From positions 1 through 60,393 of the forward strand of contig CAYVRJ010000012.1 in the NCBI GenBank assembly GCA_964453645.1: a stretch of 60,393 nucleotides of DNA. The letters are read 5' to 3'. The position numbers and the translations under genes are program-made. This DNA is from CAYVRJ01 sp964453645 (GTDB lineage Bacteria > Bacillota > Clostridia > Christensenellales > JAWKQI01). Below the pieces are notes generated by a model. That model was given only the letters and a program-made list of their open reading frames with translations, was not told where the DNA came from and searched no databases. This document shows, one piece after another, positions 1-8,041 of this stretch. Position 1 is the stretch's first letter. Each line of letters opens with the position of its first letter.

Positions 1-1
1 G

Positions 2-139
2 AAAATTCGGGTGAGTGTTGGTCGGTTAAAGGGCAGTTCCAAATGCACAGCTCTGAAAGATATCAAGTTTAAAAAGAAGTTAAGGGAGCTAATTGTATTT
101 ATAAAATCTCCAAAAGGAAATTTCAAATGTGTTTTATAG
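2..139 (+). CDS. C-terminal fragment of an unidentified protein, cut by the window edge
   Basis: A reading frame is open from the left edge to a TAG at 137-139 and gives about 45 lysine-rich residues (it ends KGNFKCVL). The upstream part is missing, so neither the start nor the family can be judged. The next gene, at 182, lies in the same frame, so one interrupted gene is possible. I do not recognise the sequence. It could also be a chance open frame. Confidence 0.3.
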   Translation, partial: KIRVSVGRLKGSSKCTALKDIKFKKKLRELIVFIKSPKGNFKCVL

Positions 140-181
140 GGAGCCTGTGATTATGGGCAAATTGAATCAATCGGAAAAGCA

Positions 182-511
182 ATGGCACTAGACCTTCAAT
201 ACAAGACATCAAAAAATATGCAACAGTGCATTGATTATTTGAAGAATAAAAATATACATGACATCTTTGAATATCATTTCAAGCAAATAATTGATAATGA
301 ATATGGGGTTATCTTTACAAAATGCTTAACTCATCTGTGTGGTAATAAAAGAACTAAATACAAGATGCACCTTATTGAAATAGATGGCGGCACATTAATT
401 AAATTGATATTTATTGATGAGCTTTTTATTTTACCCGTTCCATGCATACCTGAACTTTGGATAAGTGAGTTTATGGAATGCAAACTTAATGCTCTTTATT
501 TAAAAGAATAA
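182..511 (+). CDS. Hypothetical protein, 109 aa
   Basis: I do not recognise this protein. It is 109 residues, mixed charge, with no signal peptide, membrane segment or obvious metal motif; the middle and end are rich in Ile, Leu and Phe, as in a small soluble fold. It begins at the ATG at 182, with a purine-rich GGAAAAG stretch just upstream as a weak ribosome binding site. It lies 50 bp upstream of a WYL regulator on the same strand, so it may be co-transcribed with it. The setting is mobile-element accessory DNA. Confidence 0.55.
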   Translation: MALDLQYKTSKNMQQCIDYLKNKNIHDIFEYHFKQIIDNEYGVIFTKCLTHLCGNKRTKYKMHLIEIDGGTLIKLIFIDELFILPVPCIPELWISEFMECKLNALYLKE

Positions 512-562
512 GGAAGAAAGATAGGCTCTAGTAATAAAGAATGCCTATGAGAGAGAAAGCAA

Positions 563-1515
563 ATGAGCAGCAACACATCCCGAATCCTTCACATCCTCAA
601 ATACCTAAACGAGCATACAGACGATGAACATCAAGTTTCCACCAATGAAATCATCGCCTACTTAAGTTCGCAAAACATTGATGCGCACCGAGTGACCATT
701 GCACAAGACATTGAAGCACTCAAGTCTTGCGGTTATGACATTATCTCGATAAAAAGTACACAGAATAAATATCACATGGCAAGCAGAACGTTTCAGTTAC
801 CCGAACTCAAACTGCTCATTGATGCAGTGCTATCTTCCCAGTTGATAACACCCAAAAAAAGCAAAGAACTTATTGAAAAGCTGTTGACCTTTTGCAGCAA
901 AACGCAAGGAGAACACCTTAAAAAGCAGATAAAATTAATGGGCAGGGCTAAACCCGTCAACGAGAAGATTTACTACATCATCGACTCAATCAACACCGCC
1001 ATACTCAAAGAAAAGCAAATCTCCTTTACCTACTTTGAATACGATGCCAACAAGAAACGTGTCCTTAAAAACAACAAAAAGCCATATATCCTTCACCCCT
1101 ATGGTTTGGTTTGGAACAACGACCGCTACTATGTAGTGGGGTACTCCCCAAAGCATGAAAAGATATCTCAGTTTCGGGTAGATAGAATCTCAAAGATTGA
1201 GGTATTGAATAAGCCCAACATCCCAATGCCGAAGAACTTTAACTTCAAAGACTATTCCAGTAAAGTGTTTAAGATGTTCGGCGGCGAAGCAACGCAAGTC
1301 GAACTCCTTTGTGAAAATCAGCATATGAAATCTATTATAGATCACTTTTCCGAAAAGGTGGATACCCGCATTGTGGACGATGAACACTTCATTGCAACTG
1401 TGAATGTATGTTTAAGCTCACTTTTTACTCATGGGTTTTCCAATTTTGCGGTGGAATGAGAATAATGTCTCCAGAGAACGCAAAAAACGAATACCTAGAA
1501 ATGACCGAAAAATAG
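563..1515 (+). pseudogene. HTH/WYL-domain transcriptional regulator, frameshifted near the C terminus
   Basis: The N-terminal ~60 residues form a DeoR-like winged helix (VSTNEIIAYL ... VTIAQDIEAL). A WYL domain follows, with LHPYGLVWNNDRYYVVGY and FRVDRI. WYL regulators are DNA-binding proteins that usually sense nucleotide-like or nucleic-acid ligands and often sit in defence or mobile loci. In the first frame the protein stops at 1457-1459 after an unrelated tail (GFSNFAVE). The expected family C terminus (FYSWVFQF ... MSPENAKNEYLEMTEK) is encoded in the other frame and stops at 1513-1515. The frame change therefore falls at about 1405-1425. This is a recent indel in the gene or a sequence error. 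Without it the protein would be about 317 residues, the usual family length. Confidence 0.8.
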
Positions 1516-1650
1516 GCATATTTCAGAAACGCTGTCAAATAAACCGACACCTCAGCCGTTATCACAAAAAAACTCCTGCAATGGGTTAGCGAAGCTGTTA
1601 ACCTATATTTGCTGTTAGCAATTTAGTTAATCAATTGGAGGTACAAAGAT

Positions 1651-2028
1651 ATGGACATCGAACAGACCTTTGGGAAGTTCTTGCTAGAAAAACGCTTGGA
1701 AAGGGATGTTTCTGCAAGGCAGATTGCAGCAAAGCTCAATGTTTCCGCTGTATATATTTGTGATATTGAAAAGGACAGGCGGGTTGCCCCCAAAGGGGAA
1801 ATGCTTGAACAAATTGCGGAGTTTTTAAAACTTAGCAAAGTGGACACGGAACTTATGTACGACTTAGCAGCAAAATCTAAAAACAGTATCAGTGCCGATT
1901 TGCCCGAATACATCATGAACAATGGACTTGTGCGGGTGGCGTTGCGCACGGCTAAAGAACACGATGTCGATGATAAGGAATGGATGGACTTCATAGAAAG
2001 GATAAAGAAGAAAAGTACGGAGGGCTAG
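1651..2028 (+). CDS. XRE-family helix-turn-helix regulator paired with ImmA/IrrE peptidase
   Basis: This 125-residue protein has an N-terminal Cro/C1-type HTH (about residues 8-60: KRLERDVSARQIAAKL, VSAVYICDIEKDRR) and a helical C-terminal tail. The ATG at 1651 has GGAGG at 1637-1641. The stop is 1 bp before the ATG of the downstream ImmA/IrrE-type gene, so the two were translated together. In ICEBs1 and related elements such a pair works as repressor plus anti-repressor protease: the protease cuts the repressor to induce excision. That role is inferred from family and gene order. The region just upstream (1610-1625) contains TTAGCAAT, which matches half of the palindrome at 2659-2676 and may be an operator. 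Confidence 0.85.
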   Translation: MDIEQTFGKFLLEKRLERDVSARQIAAKLNVSAVYICDIEKDRRVAPKGEMLEQIAEFLKLSKVDTELMYDLAAKSKNSISADLPEYIMNNGLVRVALRTAKEHDVDDKEWMDFIERIKKKSTEG

Positions 2029-2029
2029 A

Positions 2030-2634
2030 ATGAACAACGTTTACTACAGAGAAAAGGCATTAGAAGCTATTGCACGAAAAGTTCTCATGGACTATCCCCG
2101 AATTTTTAATACAAGGCACCTCAGGCAGTTCCCATCGAGCAGATCATTGAGAAAAACTACAATCTAACCATTGATATCATGTATATCACCAACAATAGCA
2201 GGATTTTGGGCAAGATCATTTTTGACTATGGATATACTGCATATTACGATATGGAAAAACGTGATTATGACTTCCTTGAAGTGCAGGCTGGTACAATCAT
2301 TGTCGATGCAAGTTTATTAGATCCTAAACATTATGGCAGACTTCGGTTTACCTATGCCCACGAACTATCTCATTGGCTGCTTCACAAGAAGATTTATTGG
2401 GGCACAGGAGAAGTCGCTGCCCTGCTGCAAGGTGAACATGACGATGCAAATGAGCGACAAGCTAACATCCTTGCAACACATATCCTTATGCCCACCGGCC
2501 CCGTGAAACGCTGCTACTACAACATTGCACCCAACAAACCCACCAAAGAGGGGGTTATATGTGAGATGGCAAAAGTATTTGAAGTTTCAAAGCAAGCGAT
2601 GGGTTTTAAACTGCGCTCTCTTGGTCTGGCGTAA
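2030..2634 (+). pseudogene. ImmA/IrrE-family metallopeptidase, broken by two frameshifts
   Basis: The C-terminal two thirds, in frame from about 2132, carry the zinc protease motif HELSH (within YAHELSHWLL) and the family block ANERQANILATHILMP. The natural start is the ATG at 2030 (MNNVYYREKALEAIARKVLMDY), 1 bp after the upstream XRE gene. That frame runs into a wrong reading after a run of four C at about 2095-2098. The expected residues PEFLIQGTSG lie in a second frame and VPIEQIIEKNYNLTIDIMYI in a third. Two small indels, at about 2095 and 2128, are needed to explain this. A short product beginning at the internal ATG at 2179 would keep HELSH but lose the N-terminal helices. The peptidase is probably inactive, which would lock the partner repressor. 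Confidence 0.8.
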
Positions 2635-2658
2635 GTCAGCCATATTTTTACACATCGA

Positions 2659-2676
2659 ATTAGCAATATTGCTAAT
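2659..2676. promoter_or_regulatory. Perfect 18-bp palindrome, candidate operator
   Basis: ATTAGCAATATTGCTAAT is an uninterrupted perfect palindrome just ahead of the ribosome binding site (GGAGG at 2681-2685) of the next small gene. Half of it (TTAGCAAT) also occurs upstream of the XRE gene at about 1615. A binding site for the XRE repressor is the simplest reading; this is inferred. Confidence 0.55.
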
Positions 2677-2696
2677 ATATGGAGGTTTATGACTGG

Positions 2697-2897
2697 ATGA
2701 TAATGCTTTCAACGATTGATTCAATGAGACACACACATAGAAGGGTGGTTAAATGCCCCTGTTGCAAACATGGGCGGCTATGCGATATATCAGATAATCA
2801 GCATAGCAACCCTGCAATACGGAATGAAAGGTGTATTTCAACAATCATTATAAAGTGCCAGAGATGCGGAAAAAGCGTAGGCATCTCGATTACATAA
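2697..2897 (+). CDS. Small cysteine-rich (zinc-ribbon-like) protein
   Basis: A protein of about 66 residues with two cysteine pairs, CPCC in the first third and CQRC near the end, spaced as in a zinc ribbon. I chose the ATG at 2697 (MIMLSTIDSM): GGAGG at 2681-2685 lies 11 bp upstream, while the ATG at 2679 overlaps that site and the ATG at 2689 hits a stop after three codons. Small zinc-ribbon proteins of this kind are common in Tn916/Tn1549-type elements and have no assigned role. It sits just downstream of the perfect palindrome. Confidence 0.6.
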   Translation: MIMLSTIDSMRHTHRRVVKCPCCKHGRLCDISDNQHSNPAIRNERCISTIIIKCQRCGKSVGISIT

Positions 2898-2934
2898 AAG
2901 GAAATTCCCTACAACTAAATATCGGTGATTAAAC

Positions 2935-3051
2935 ACAATGTACTTCGTACATAGCACCAACCGCCGGACACGACTGATGAAAATTGGTTTTAGGAAGCCG
3001 GATAAGAGCCTGTACCATCCGTAAAAGGATAGGACGAGGACCCTCGAGTTA
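2935..3051 (+). ncRNA. Candidate structured RNA ahead of the sigma-factor gene
   Basis: No gene is visible between 2898 and 3220. This stretch can form several small helices in order: ATGTAC/GTACAT around a TTC loop (2938-2952), ACCAA/TTGGT (2956-2960 with 2984-2988), ATCC/GGAT (about 3017-3030) and CGAGG/CCTCG (about 3035-3047). It is followed at once by a strong intrinsic terminator. The pattern suits a short independent transcript or a leader RNA. I cannot match it to a known class by eye. Confidence 0.35.
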
Positions 3052-3096
3052 GGAGCATGACAAGTAGCTTAATAGGCTATGGTCATGCTCCTTTTT
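3052..3096 (+). terminator. Intrinsic terminator of the candidate RNA
   Basis: GGAGCATGAC (3052-3061) pairs perfectly with GTCATGCTCC (3082-3091), with a TAGC/GCTA inner helix, followed by five T. Confidence 0.85.
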
Positions 3097-3165
3097 ATTC
3101 CCCGCCGTTAAGCAAAAGCGGAAGAATAAATGAAAATCAAATGGCTTTGCTACATCGCTAAATAC

Positions 3166-3218
3166 CCTTGACCTCAATTTTTGATTACTCACACAAATCA
3201 AAATTTTGGAGGTCAAGG
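3166..3218 (+). promoter_or_regulatory. Hairpin sequestering the Shine-Dalgarno of the sigma-factor gene
   Basis: CCTTGACCTC (3166-3175) is perfectly complementary to GAGGTCAAGG (3209-3218), and TTTTGATT (3179-3186) to AATCAAAA (3196-3203); the loop is 9 nt. The GGAGG at 3208-3212, which serves the ATG at 3221, lies inside the 3' arm. In RNA the ribosome binding site would be paired, so translation should need opening of the hairpin. TTGACC in the 5' arm could also be read as a -35 element, but no good -10 follows. Confidence 0.6.
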
Positions 3219-3220
3219 AA

Positions 3221-3631
3221 ATGGAAGAAAAAAAGTATCTGATAAGGGTAAAAGGAGAATTGGTTGAAGTTTCAAAAGAGGTCTATCTAATTTATCACAA
3301 AATGAAGCGTAGAGCACTTTATCTAATTGAACGAGAAAAAGTGCATCAAGTTTGCTTGTTCAGCAATTTGGATTCGGATGAAATCACGGGTGAAGAAATG
3401 ATCCCCGATATGGATTCGGACAGCGTTGAATATATAGCAACCAAAACGCTCATGGCAGATCGCCTACATGAATGCCTTAAAATCCTAAATCAAAGAGATC
3501 GGGTATTAATTCCAATACTCTTTTTTGATGGTAAAACTGAGCGAGAAGCAGCCGAAATCTATGGGGTTTCTCATGTGGCGATTCATAAGAAAAGGGTACG
3601 CATATTAGAAAGACTTAGAAAAATTATATAA
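3221..3631 (+). CDS. Small sigma-70-like factor (region 4), mobile-element type
   Basis: The protein has 136 residues. Its C-terminal third is a typical sigma region 4 helix-turn-helix (LNQRDRVLIPILFFDGKTEREAAEIYGVSHVAIHKKRVRILERLRKI). The N-terminal half is short and charged and lacks a clear region 2, as in the small sigma-like proteins of Tn916/Tn1549-type elements and some phages. The ATG at 3221 is preferred over the TTG at 3206, because GGAGG at 3208-3212 is well placed for it. The ribosome binding site is inside a long hairpin, suggesting translational control. An intrinsic terminator follows at 3657. Confidence 0.8.
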   Translation: MEEKKYLIRVKGELVEVSKEVYLIYHKMKRRALYLIEREKVHQVCLFSNLDSDEITGEEMIPDMDSDSVEYIATKTLMADRLHECLKILNQRDRVLIPILFFDGKTEREAAEIYGVSHVAIHKKRVRILERLRKII

Positions 3632-3656
3632 AGAATAAAAATTCAAGGTTAACAGA

Positions 3657-3694
3657 CCCCCTCTGAAATCGGCTAAGTAGTGAGGGGGTTTTTT
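3657..3694 (+). terminator. Intrinsic terminator after the sigma-factor gene
   Basis: CCCCCTC (3657-3663) pairs with GAGGGGG (3682-3688), followed by six T. Confidence 0.85.
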
Positions 3695-3720
3695 CTACCC
3701 CCGACCTTGACAACTGAATA

Positions 3721-3964
3721 GACAGCGATACGGGAAAACGTCTCTTTATCCGAGCGAGTTGCAAGAAGCGCGATAGCGATACCGTTCTTGCGCAAACAGA
3801 CAGTAGCACGTCTGCGCCACGACGACTAAGAGATGCATAATAAGACACTCATCGTTAGCCTGCACGTCAGACAGGCGGCGCTGCCCGAGGAATGAAAGCA
3901 GTAGAGAGCCTCGGTAAAAGCCCGTGGACGACCAGTCGCTTTGGTCGTGTCGTATCGTTCCCGC
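3721..3964 (+). ncRNA. Candidate structured RNA, about 240 nt, gene-free and G+C-richer than its flanks
   Basis: No convincing gene lies between 3632 and 4079. This part is visibly richer in G+C than the flanking genes and can form many helices: GCAAGAA/TTCTTGC (3761-3767 with 3785-3791), CAGAC/GTCTG (3797-3801 with 3810-3814), CCGAGG/CCTCGG (3885-3890 with 3909-3914) and ACGACC/GGTCGT (3928-3933 with 3943-3948). The two ends can pair in two ways: CGGGAA (3731-3736) with TTCCCG (3958-3963), or CGATAC (3726-3731) with GTATCG (3952-3957), as in a closing stem plus a pseudoknot or a switch. It could be a regulatory RNA or a transfer/replication origin. I see no IscB or TnpB gene nearby. Confidence 0.4.
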
Positions 3965-4011
3965 ATCAAGGGGTGGAGATAAATACCGAAAACAACGTTT
4001 CAACTAAACGG

Positions 4012-4062
4012 CACAGATGACATATTTCAGCTGATTATTTTGGCTGGAATATGCCATCTGTG
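4012..4062 (+). repeat. Long inverted repeat (20-bp arms) just before the helicase gene
   Basis: Arms at 4012-4031 and 4043-4062 are complementary over 20 positions with one mismatch and one G-U pair, around an 11-nt loop. The ribosome binding site AGGAG (4069-4073) of the helicase gene begins 7 nt after the hairpin. There is no T run, so it is not a plain terminator; an attenuator, protein-binding site or nicking/replication origin are alternatives. Confidence 0.65.
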
Positions 4063-4079
4063 TCATACAGGAGATAAAA

Positions 4080-5993
4080 ATGATGAAATCAAATGCACAT
4101 AAAGATATAGATACAATCTTTTTAGATATTCTGCCAAGACACGGTTTAAAACCAAGGGAAGCACAAATTAAACTTTGCCACGAAATGTTAGACACCATGA
4201 CAAGTAATAACATCGCCCTTTGCGATGCAGGGGTGGGCATCGGCAAGACGTTTTCATATTTGGTTGCAGGGGTGGTGCTTAGAAAACACGACGGTGGCGA
4301 CAATCGCCCAATCGTCATATCCACCGCAAGCATAGCCCTTCAAAATGCAATACTCACGGAATACATCCCGTTCTTATCAGAGGTATTGGTTAAAGAGAAG
4401 ATAATCGACAAATCTTTTTTGGCAGTGGTGCGCAAGGGTAAATCTCATTATGTTTGCGATGACCGATATGCGAAGCGGCTGAGAAAAGCCAATCTTAAAG
4501 ATAAAAACGCAAAACAAAAACAGGCACTATTTGAAGCAGGAACACAGCTTGACTTAGATGCTATAAACAACCTTAGTGGTTTTGATAAAGATCACATCTG
4601 CGTCGGCGATAAATGCGACTGCAAGTTAAGAACGTGCAGATATAAAGACTTTGTTAAACAAAGCAAATCTCCCGAATATCTCTTTCAAATCTGCAACCAT
4701 AATTTTTTCATCGCAGATGCTATGCACAGAGCGGATGAACTAAATCCACTGCTGCCCGATTACCGTGCAATCGTCATTGACGAAGCGCATAAAATTACCT
4801 AAGCAGCAAGGCAGATGTTTGGCAAATCGCTGAGTGTATCAGATATGAGAGCCTTGCTCGGCGAACTAAAAGAAGATGGCATTGAAGTTAAAGGCGACAA
4901 AGTACGCAAGTGTTTAAAACTGTTACTTGCAGATATGCAAAAAGTTGAATTTGACGAATCGGACACTGCGCCGTATCCGATTTATACCGAGCGAAAACAA
5001 ATGCTATCAACGGTTCTTAAAGTGCTAAATGCACTGAACAGAGCCATTGTATTAAGAGCAAGCGATCACACGAAACATGTACTTGCCGAAATGATAGCAA
5101 CGCTTACGCTGTTTAAAACGCAGAAAAAAGAGTATTTCTACTATGCCACAAAGGACGATAAAGGTAAACCCACACTTAAAGCCACACTTGCAGACATGGA
5201 CGAAACCATCAAGCGTGTTTTGTGGAAACTGCCCCAGCCCATGATTTTAACTTCGGGCACATTGGCGGTGGGCAAGAGCTTTAAAGCATTTCGAGATGAA
5301 TCGGCGATCAAACGACTTCGGCGCACGGTTTTAGAATCGGTGGCAAGTTCACCCTTTGACTACAAAAACAACTGCCTTCTGTATATGCCCAAATGTAAAA
5401 GCGACAAAAACGATTTAAGCGACATAGCGAAGGAAATTGAGAAAATCCTCACTGTTTCCAAAGGGCATGGTTTGGTGCTGTTCACTTCATATAACGAAAT
5501 GGCTTCGGTTTGTTCTATGCTAAAACACTTGCCGTTCTCAATGTTCGTTATAGGCAAAAACGGCTTTAATACCATCGAACAATTTAAGAAAAGCAAAAAC
5601 GGCGTGCTCTTTGCAACGGGCGCAGTATGGGAGGGGGTGGACTTCCCCGGCGACATCGTTTCATCACTCATCATTGTGCGCCTGCCTTTCCCCATCCCAA
5701 ACCCCGTAACCGAGCGCAGAAAATCAAAGTACATGAGCTTACAGCTTTTTATAGACAACGTTATTTTGCCAAACATGCAGATTAAATTAAAGCAAGGGTT
5801 TGGCAGAGCCATCCGCACAGAGACGGACACTTGCGTTATTTCCATCCTCGATAAACGTTCCCTTGTAAATAAAAAGTACCACAGTGCGGTGCTTGAAGCA
5901 CTGCCCGCAATGCCCGTTACGGAAGAAATCCAAACCGTGTCAGAGTTTTTTCACAGAGTTAAAAATACAGAATATTTTGAGGTGACGATATGA
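4080..5993 (+). pseudogene. DinG/XPD-type superfamily 2 DNA helicase, interrupted by an in-frame stop
   Basis: The full frame would give about 637 residues. The Walker A motif is DAGVGIGKTFSYL (about residue 52); a cysteine-rich stretch (CVGDKCDCKLRTC) stands where the Fe-S domain of DinG/XPD lies. The Walker B/DEAH box reads VIDEAHKIT, followed immediately by TAA at 4800-4802. The frame then continues (AARQMFGKSL) to the end, with motif V/VI-like VWEGVDFPGD and QGFGRAIRTE. The homologous position is normally Glu, so a single GAA to TAA change explains the stop. The two halves are otherwise free of damage, which suggests a recent event. DinG enzymes unwind DNA 5' to 3'. The gene ends in an ATGA overlap with the next one. 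Confidence 0.85.
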
Positions 5994-6370
5994 AACAAAA
6001 GCAAAAACTAGCATTGTATGTGAGAACTGCAACTTCCGATCCATTTGCAGTGGAAAACCAACTCCACCAGCTAACCGAGTATGCCAAATTGCAAGGTCAT
6101 GAATATATCCCATATATTGATGATGGATTTAAAGGAACAAACTACAATCGTCCAGGATTACAACAAATGCTTCGTGATGTTGAAGATGGTAAAGTGCTAG
6201 GTATTGTTGCAGTGGATTCAAACAGGCTGGGCAGAACGATGGGAACCATTTCGTTCCTAATCGACTTTGCTGCAAAGTATGGCATTGGTTTAAGTAGCCT
6301 TAAAGAAGGTGAACTTACCAGTGATTTCTATATGAACCTTAAAGCGGTTCAGAAACAGTTGGAGAGGTGA
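5990..6370 (+). CDS. Minimal serine recombinase (catalytic domain only)
   Basis: This is a 126-residue protein with only the resolvase N-terminal fold: LALYVRTATSDPFAVENQLHQL carries the start of the domain, but the usual catalytic Ser of the R-V-S motif is replaced (RTATSD), so the catalytic serine must be a nearby one or is missing. DDGFKGTNYNRPGLQQML and VDSNRLGRT are conserved blocks. It lacks a DNA-binding C terminus. The ATG overlaps the helicase stop (ATGA), so the genes are translationally coupled. Such short proteins occur in Tn916-like cargo, often without proven function. It may have lost activity or act as an accessory protein. Confidence 0.6.
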   Translation: MKQKQKLALYVRTATSDPFAVENQLHQLTEYAKLQGHEYIPYIDDGFKGTNYNRPGLQQMLRDVEDGKVLGIVAVDSNRLGRTMGTISFLIDFAAKYGIGLSSLKEGELTSDFYMNLKAVQKQLER

Positions 6371-6432
6371 TGGTATATGAAAAAGGGACAGGATATTTTG
6401 ATAAGCCTGTATTTATTTGGGAGGAAAAATGT

Positions 6433-6612
6433 ATGTTAGAAAAATACAACGACATTATCACCGTGGAGGAATTAAGAGAAATTCTTCGTATAGGCAAGAA
6501 TAAAGCATATGAACTCGTTTTAACAAGGCAGATACCTGCCAGAAAAATGGGCAGACGATACGTGATTTTGAAAGAGAGTGTGTTAAGCTACGTAAAAGAA
6601 AACTCCATTTAA
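6433..6612 (+). CDS. Excisionase-like small helix-turn-helix protein
   Basis: A 59-residue protein (MLEKYNDIITVEELREILRIGKNKAYELV ...) that matches the MerR-like/excisionase winged-helix family: TVEELREIL, then IGKNKAYELV, then IPARKMGRRYVILKESVLSYV. The ATG at 6433 follows GGAGG (6420-6424) with good spacing; an earlier start at 6367 would add 22 residues without family character. It lies 88 bp upstream of the integrase, the usual Xis-Int order, and so probably directs excision of the element. Confidence 0.8.
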   Translation: MLEKYNDIITVEELREILRIGKNKAYELVLTRQIPARKMGRRYVILKESVLSYVKENSI

Positions 6613-6700
6613 CACCCTGTACATTGCCCGTAATTACATGATATTGTATATGCGTAATAAAGGTTAATGATAGCGGTACAAAAAGAAAGGAGAATTATAT

Positions 6701-7873
6701 ATGACCGGATCATTACAAAAAACAGATAGAAGCAAATACTGGTACGCAGTTCTAACTATTCCAACTGAGAACGGAAAAACAAAACCCAAATGGATAAGCA
6801 CAAAGTGTACTAAAAAAACAGAAGCAAAAGAAGTTTTGCGTAAGCTTCTAAACGAATATGAAGAAAAAATTGCTGCAAAACAACTACAGCAAAAACAAGC
6901 GTCTGATGCAAGCACCATTCTGTTTACTGATTATTTAAGAGCGTGGTATCAAACATCTGTAGAGGGGATCATGGAAGGTACTACATGCGACGGATACTTG
7001 TATAACCTTGACAATCACATAATTCCCTACTTTGAAAAACTGGGGCTAAAGCTCTCTGAAGTACGACGAAGTCACATCCAACTGTTCATTAAAGAGAAAT
7101 ACTTGAACGGACGAAGGGATGGCAAAGGTGGACTTAAAGTGAATTCCATCAATAAATTTGTTGCGAATATGTCTTGCGCTTTTGAAATGGCTATTAACGA
7201 TGAACTGCTTGAGAACAATCCATGTACACATCTGAAATATCCTGAAGACGAAGAATACGAAGCGAATTACTACACGCTGGATAACTTGAAGATTTTACTT
7301 AACCTCATCAAAGGCACAGAGATCGAATGCGCAATCTACTTTGCTACTCTTTATGCACTACGTCGGGGTGAAATCATCGGTTTAAAATGGTCGGCAATTA
7401 ATTTTGATGACAACATCGTAAAGATATGCAATAACCGTGTTCGCTGCAAAACAAGCATCGAAAAGAAGCCAAAAAGCAAAGCCAGCAAAGCAGACATGCC
7501 GTTGATATCTTTTATGAAGGATTATCTTCTCGAGCTAAAAGTAAAACAAGAGAACCACAAGAGGTTGTACGGTTCAAGGTATCAACGTAATGACTATATT
7601 TGCAAGCACGAAGATGGAAGACCGTTTGAACACAAGTATGTCAACTACAAGCTGCAAAAAATCATTGAAGCCAATGGCTTGCCCAAAGTAACGCTGCATG
7701 GTTTACGACACAGCACAGCAACGATGCTTGCTTCTCTGGGATATTCCGATTTGGAAGTTCAAGCTTGGCTCAGACATGGTGATCTAGCTTCCACAAAGCG
7801 GTATACGCACGATGGTATTGAACGAAGGATTAACGCTTCCATAGGGGTCATGGGTGCTTTGATAGAAGCGTAG
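6701..7873 (+). CDS. int: Tyrosine-type site-specific integrase
   Basis: The protein has 390 residues. An N-terminal arm-binding AP2-like/LAIG domain (about 1-60, KYWYAVLTIPTENGKTK) is followed by a SAM-like core-binding domain (about 75-175, DYLRAWYQTSVEGIMEGTT) and the catalytic domain. Visible catalytic residues are Arg in LYALRRGEIIGLKW, HGLRH (His333, Arg336), His in WLRHGD (about 359) and Tyr in TKRYTHDG (about 368). It catalyses integration and excision of the element. The ATG at 6701 has AAAGGAG upstream. It ends 168 bp from tRNA-Pro, with three arm-type repeats between, so the tRNA 3' region is the likely attB. The gene is intact. Confidence 0.92.
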   Translation: MTGSLQKTDRSKYWYAVLTIPTENGKTKPKWISTKCTKKTEAKEVLRKLLNEYEEKIAAKQLQQKQASDASTILFTDYLRAWYQTSVEGIMEGTTCDGYLYNLDNHIIPYFEKLGLKLSEVRRSHIQLFIKEKYLNGRRDGKGGLKVNSINKFVANMSCAFEMAINDELLENNPCTHLKYPEDEEYEANYYTLDNLKILLNLIKGTEIECAIYFATLYALRRGEIIGLKWSAINFDDNIVKICNNRVRCKTSIEKKPKSKASKADMPLISFMKDYLLELKVKQENHKRLYGSRYQRNDYICKHEDGRPFEHKYVNYKLQKIIEANGLPKVTLHGLRHSTATMLASLGYSDLEVQAWLRHGDLASTKRYTHDGIERRINASIGVMGALIEA

Positions 7874-7888
7874 CAAATGTTCTATCGG

Positions 7889-7961
7889 CATTAGAAGTTT
7901 TTTAAAGGTATTCAGTAAAAACTAAAGGGAATAAAATTTCATTAGAAGTTTCATTAGAAGT
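7889..7961 (+). repeat. Three direct repeats CATTAGAAGT, candidate integrase arm sites
   Basis: Exact copies of CATTAGAAGT lie at 7889-7898, 7940-7949 and 7952-7961 (the last two with a 12-bp period), between the integrase gene and tRNA-Pro. Short direct repeats at this place are typical arm-type sites for Tn916/lambda-like integrases. The assignment is from position. Confidence 0.65.
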
Positions 7962-8004
7962 CGGGGGTTTTTCGCTAGATAATGTAACCTTCGAGGGAAA
8001 TATA

Positions 8005-8037
8005 AAAACCCCGAAACCTAGATGGTTAGAGGGTTTT
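8005..8037 (-). terminator. Intrinsic terminator downstream of tRNA-Pro
   Basis: Read on the minus strand: AAAACCC, an AACC/GGTT inner helix, then GGGTTTTTA. It begins 5 nt after the CCA end of the tRNA. Confidence 0.75.
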
Positions 8038-8041
8038 CTCA

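Noticed and set aside
3721..3964. OMEGA/HEARO-type RNA of an IscB or TnpB nuclease
   Set aside because: No IscB or TnpB gene is near, and no guide-like end next to an element boundary was seen.
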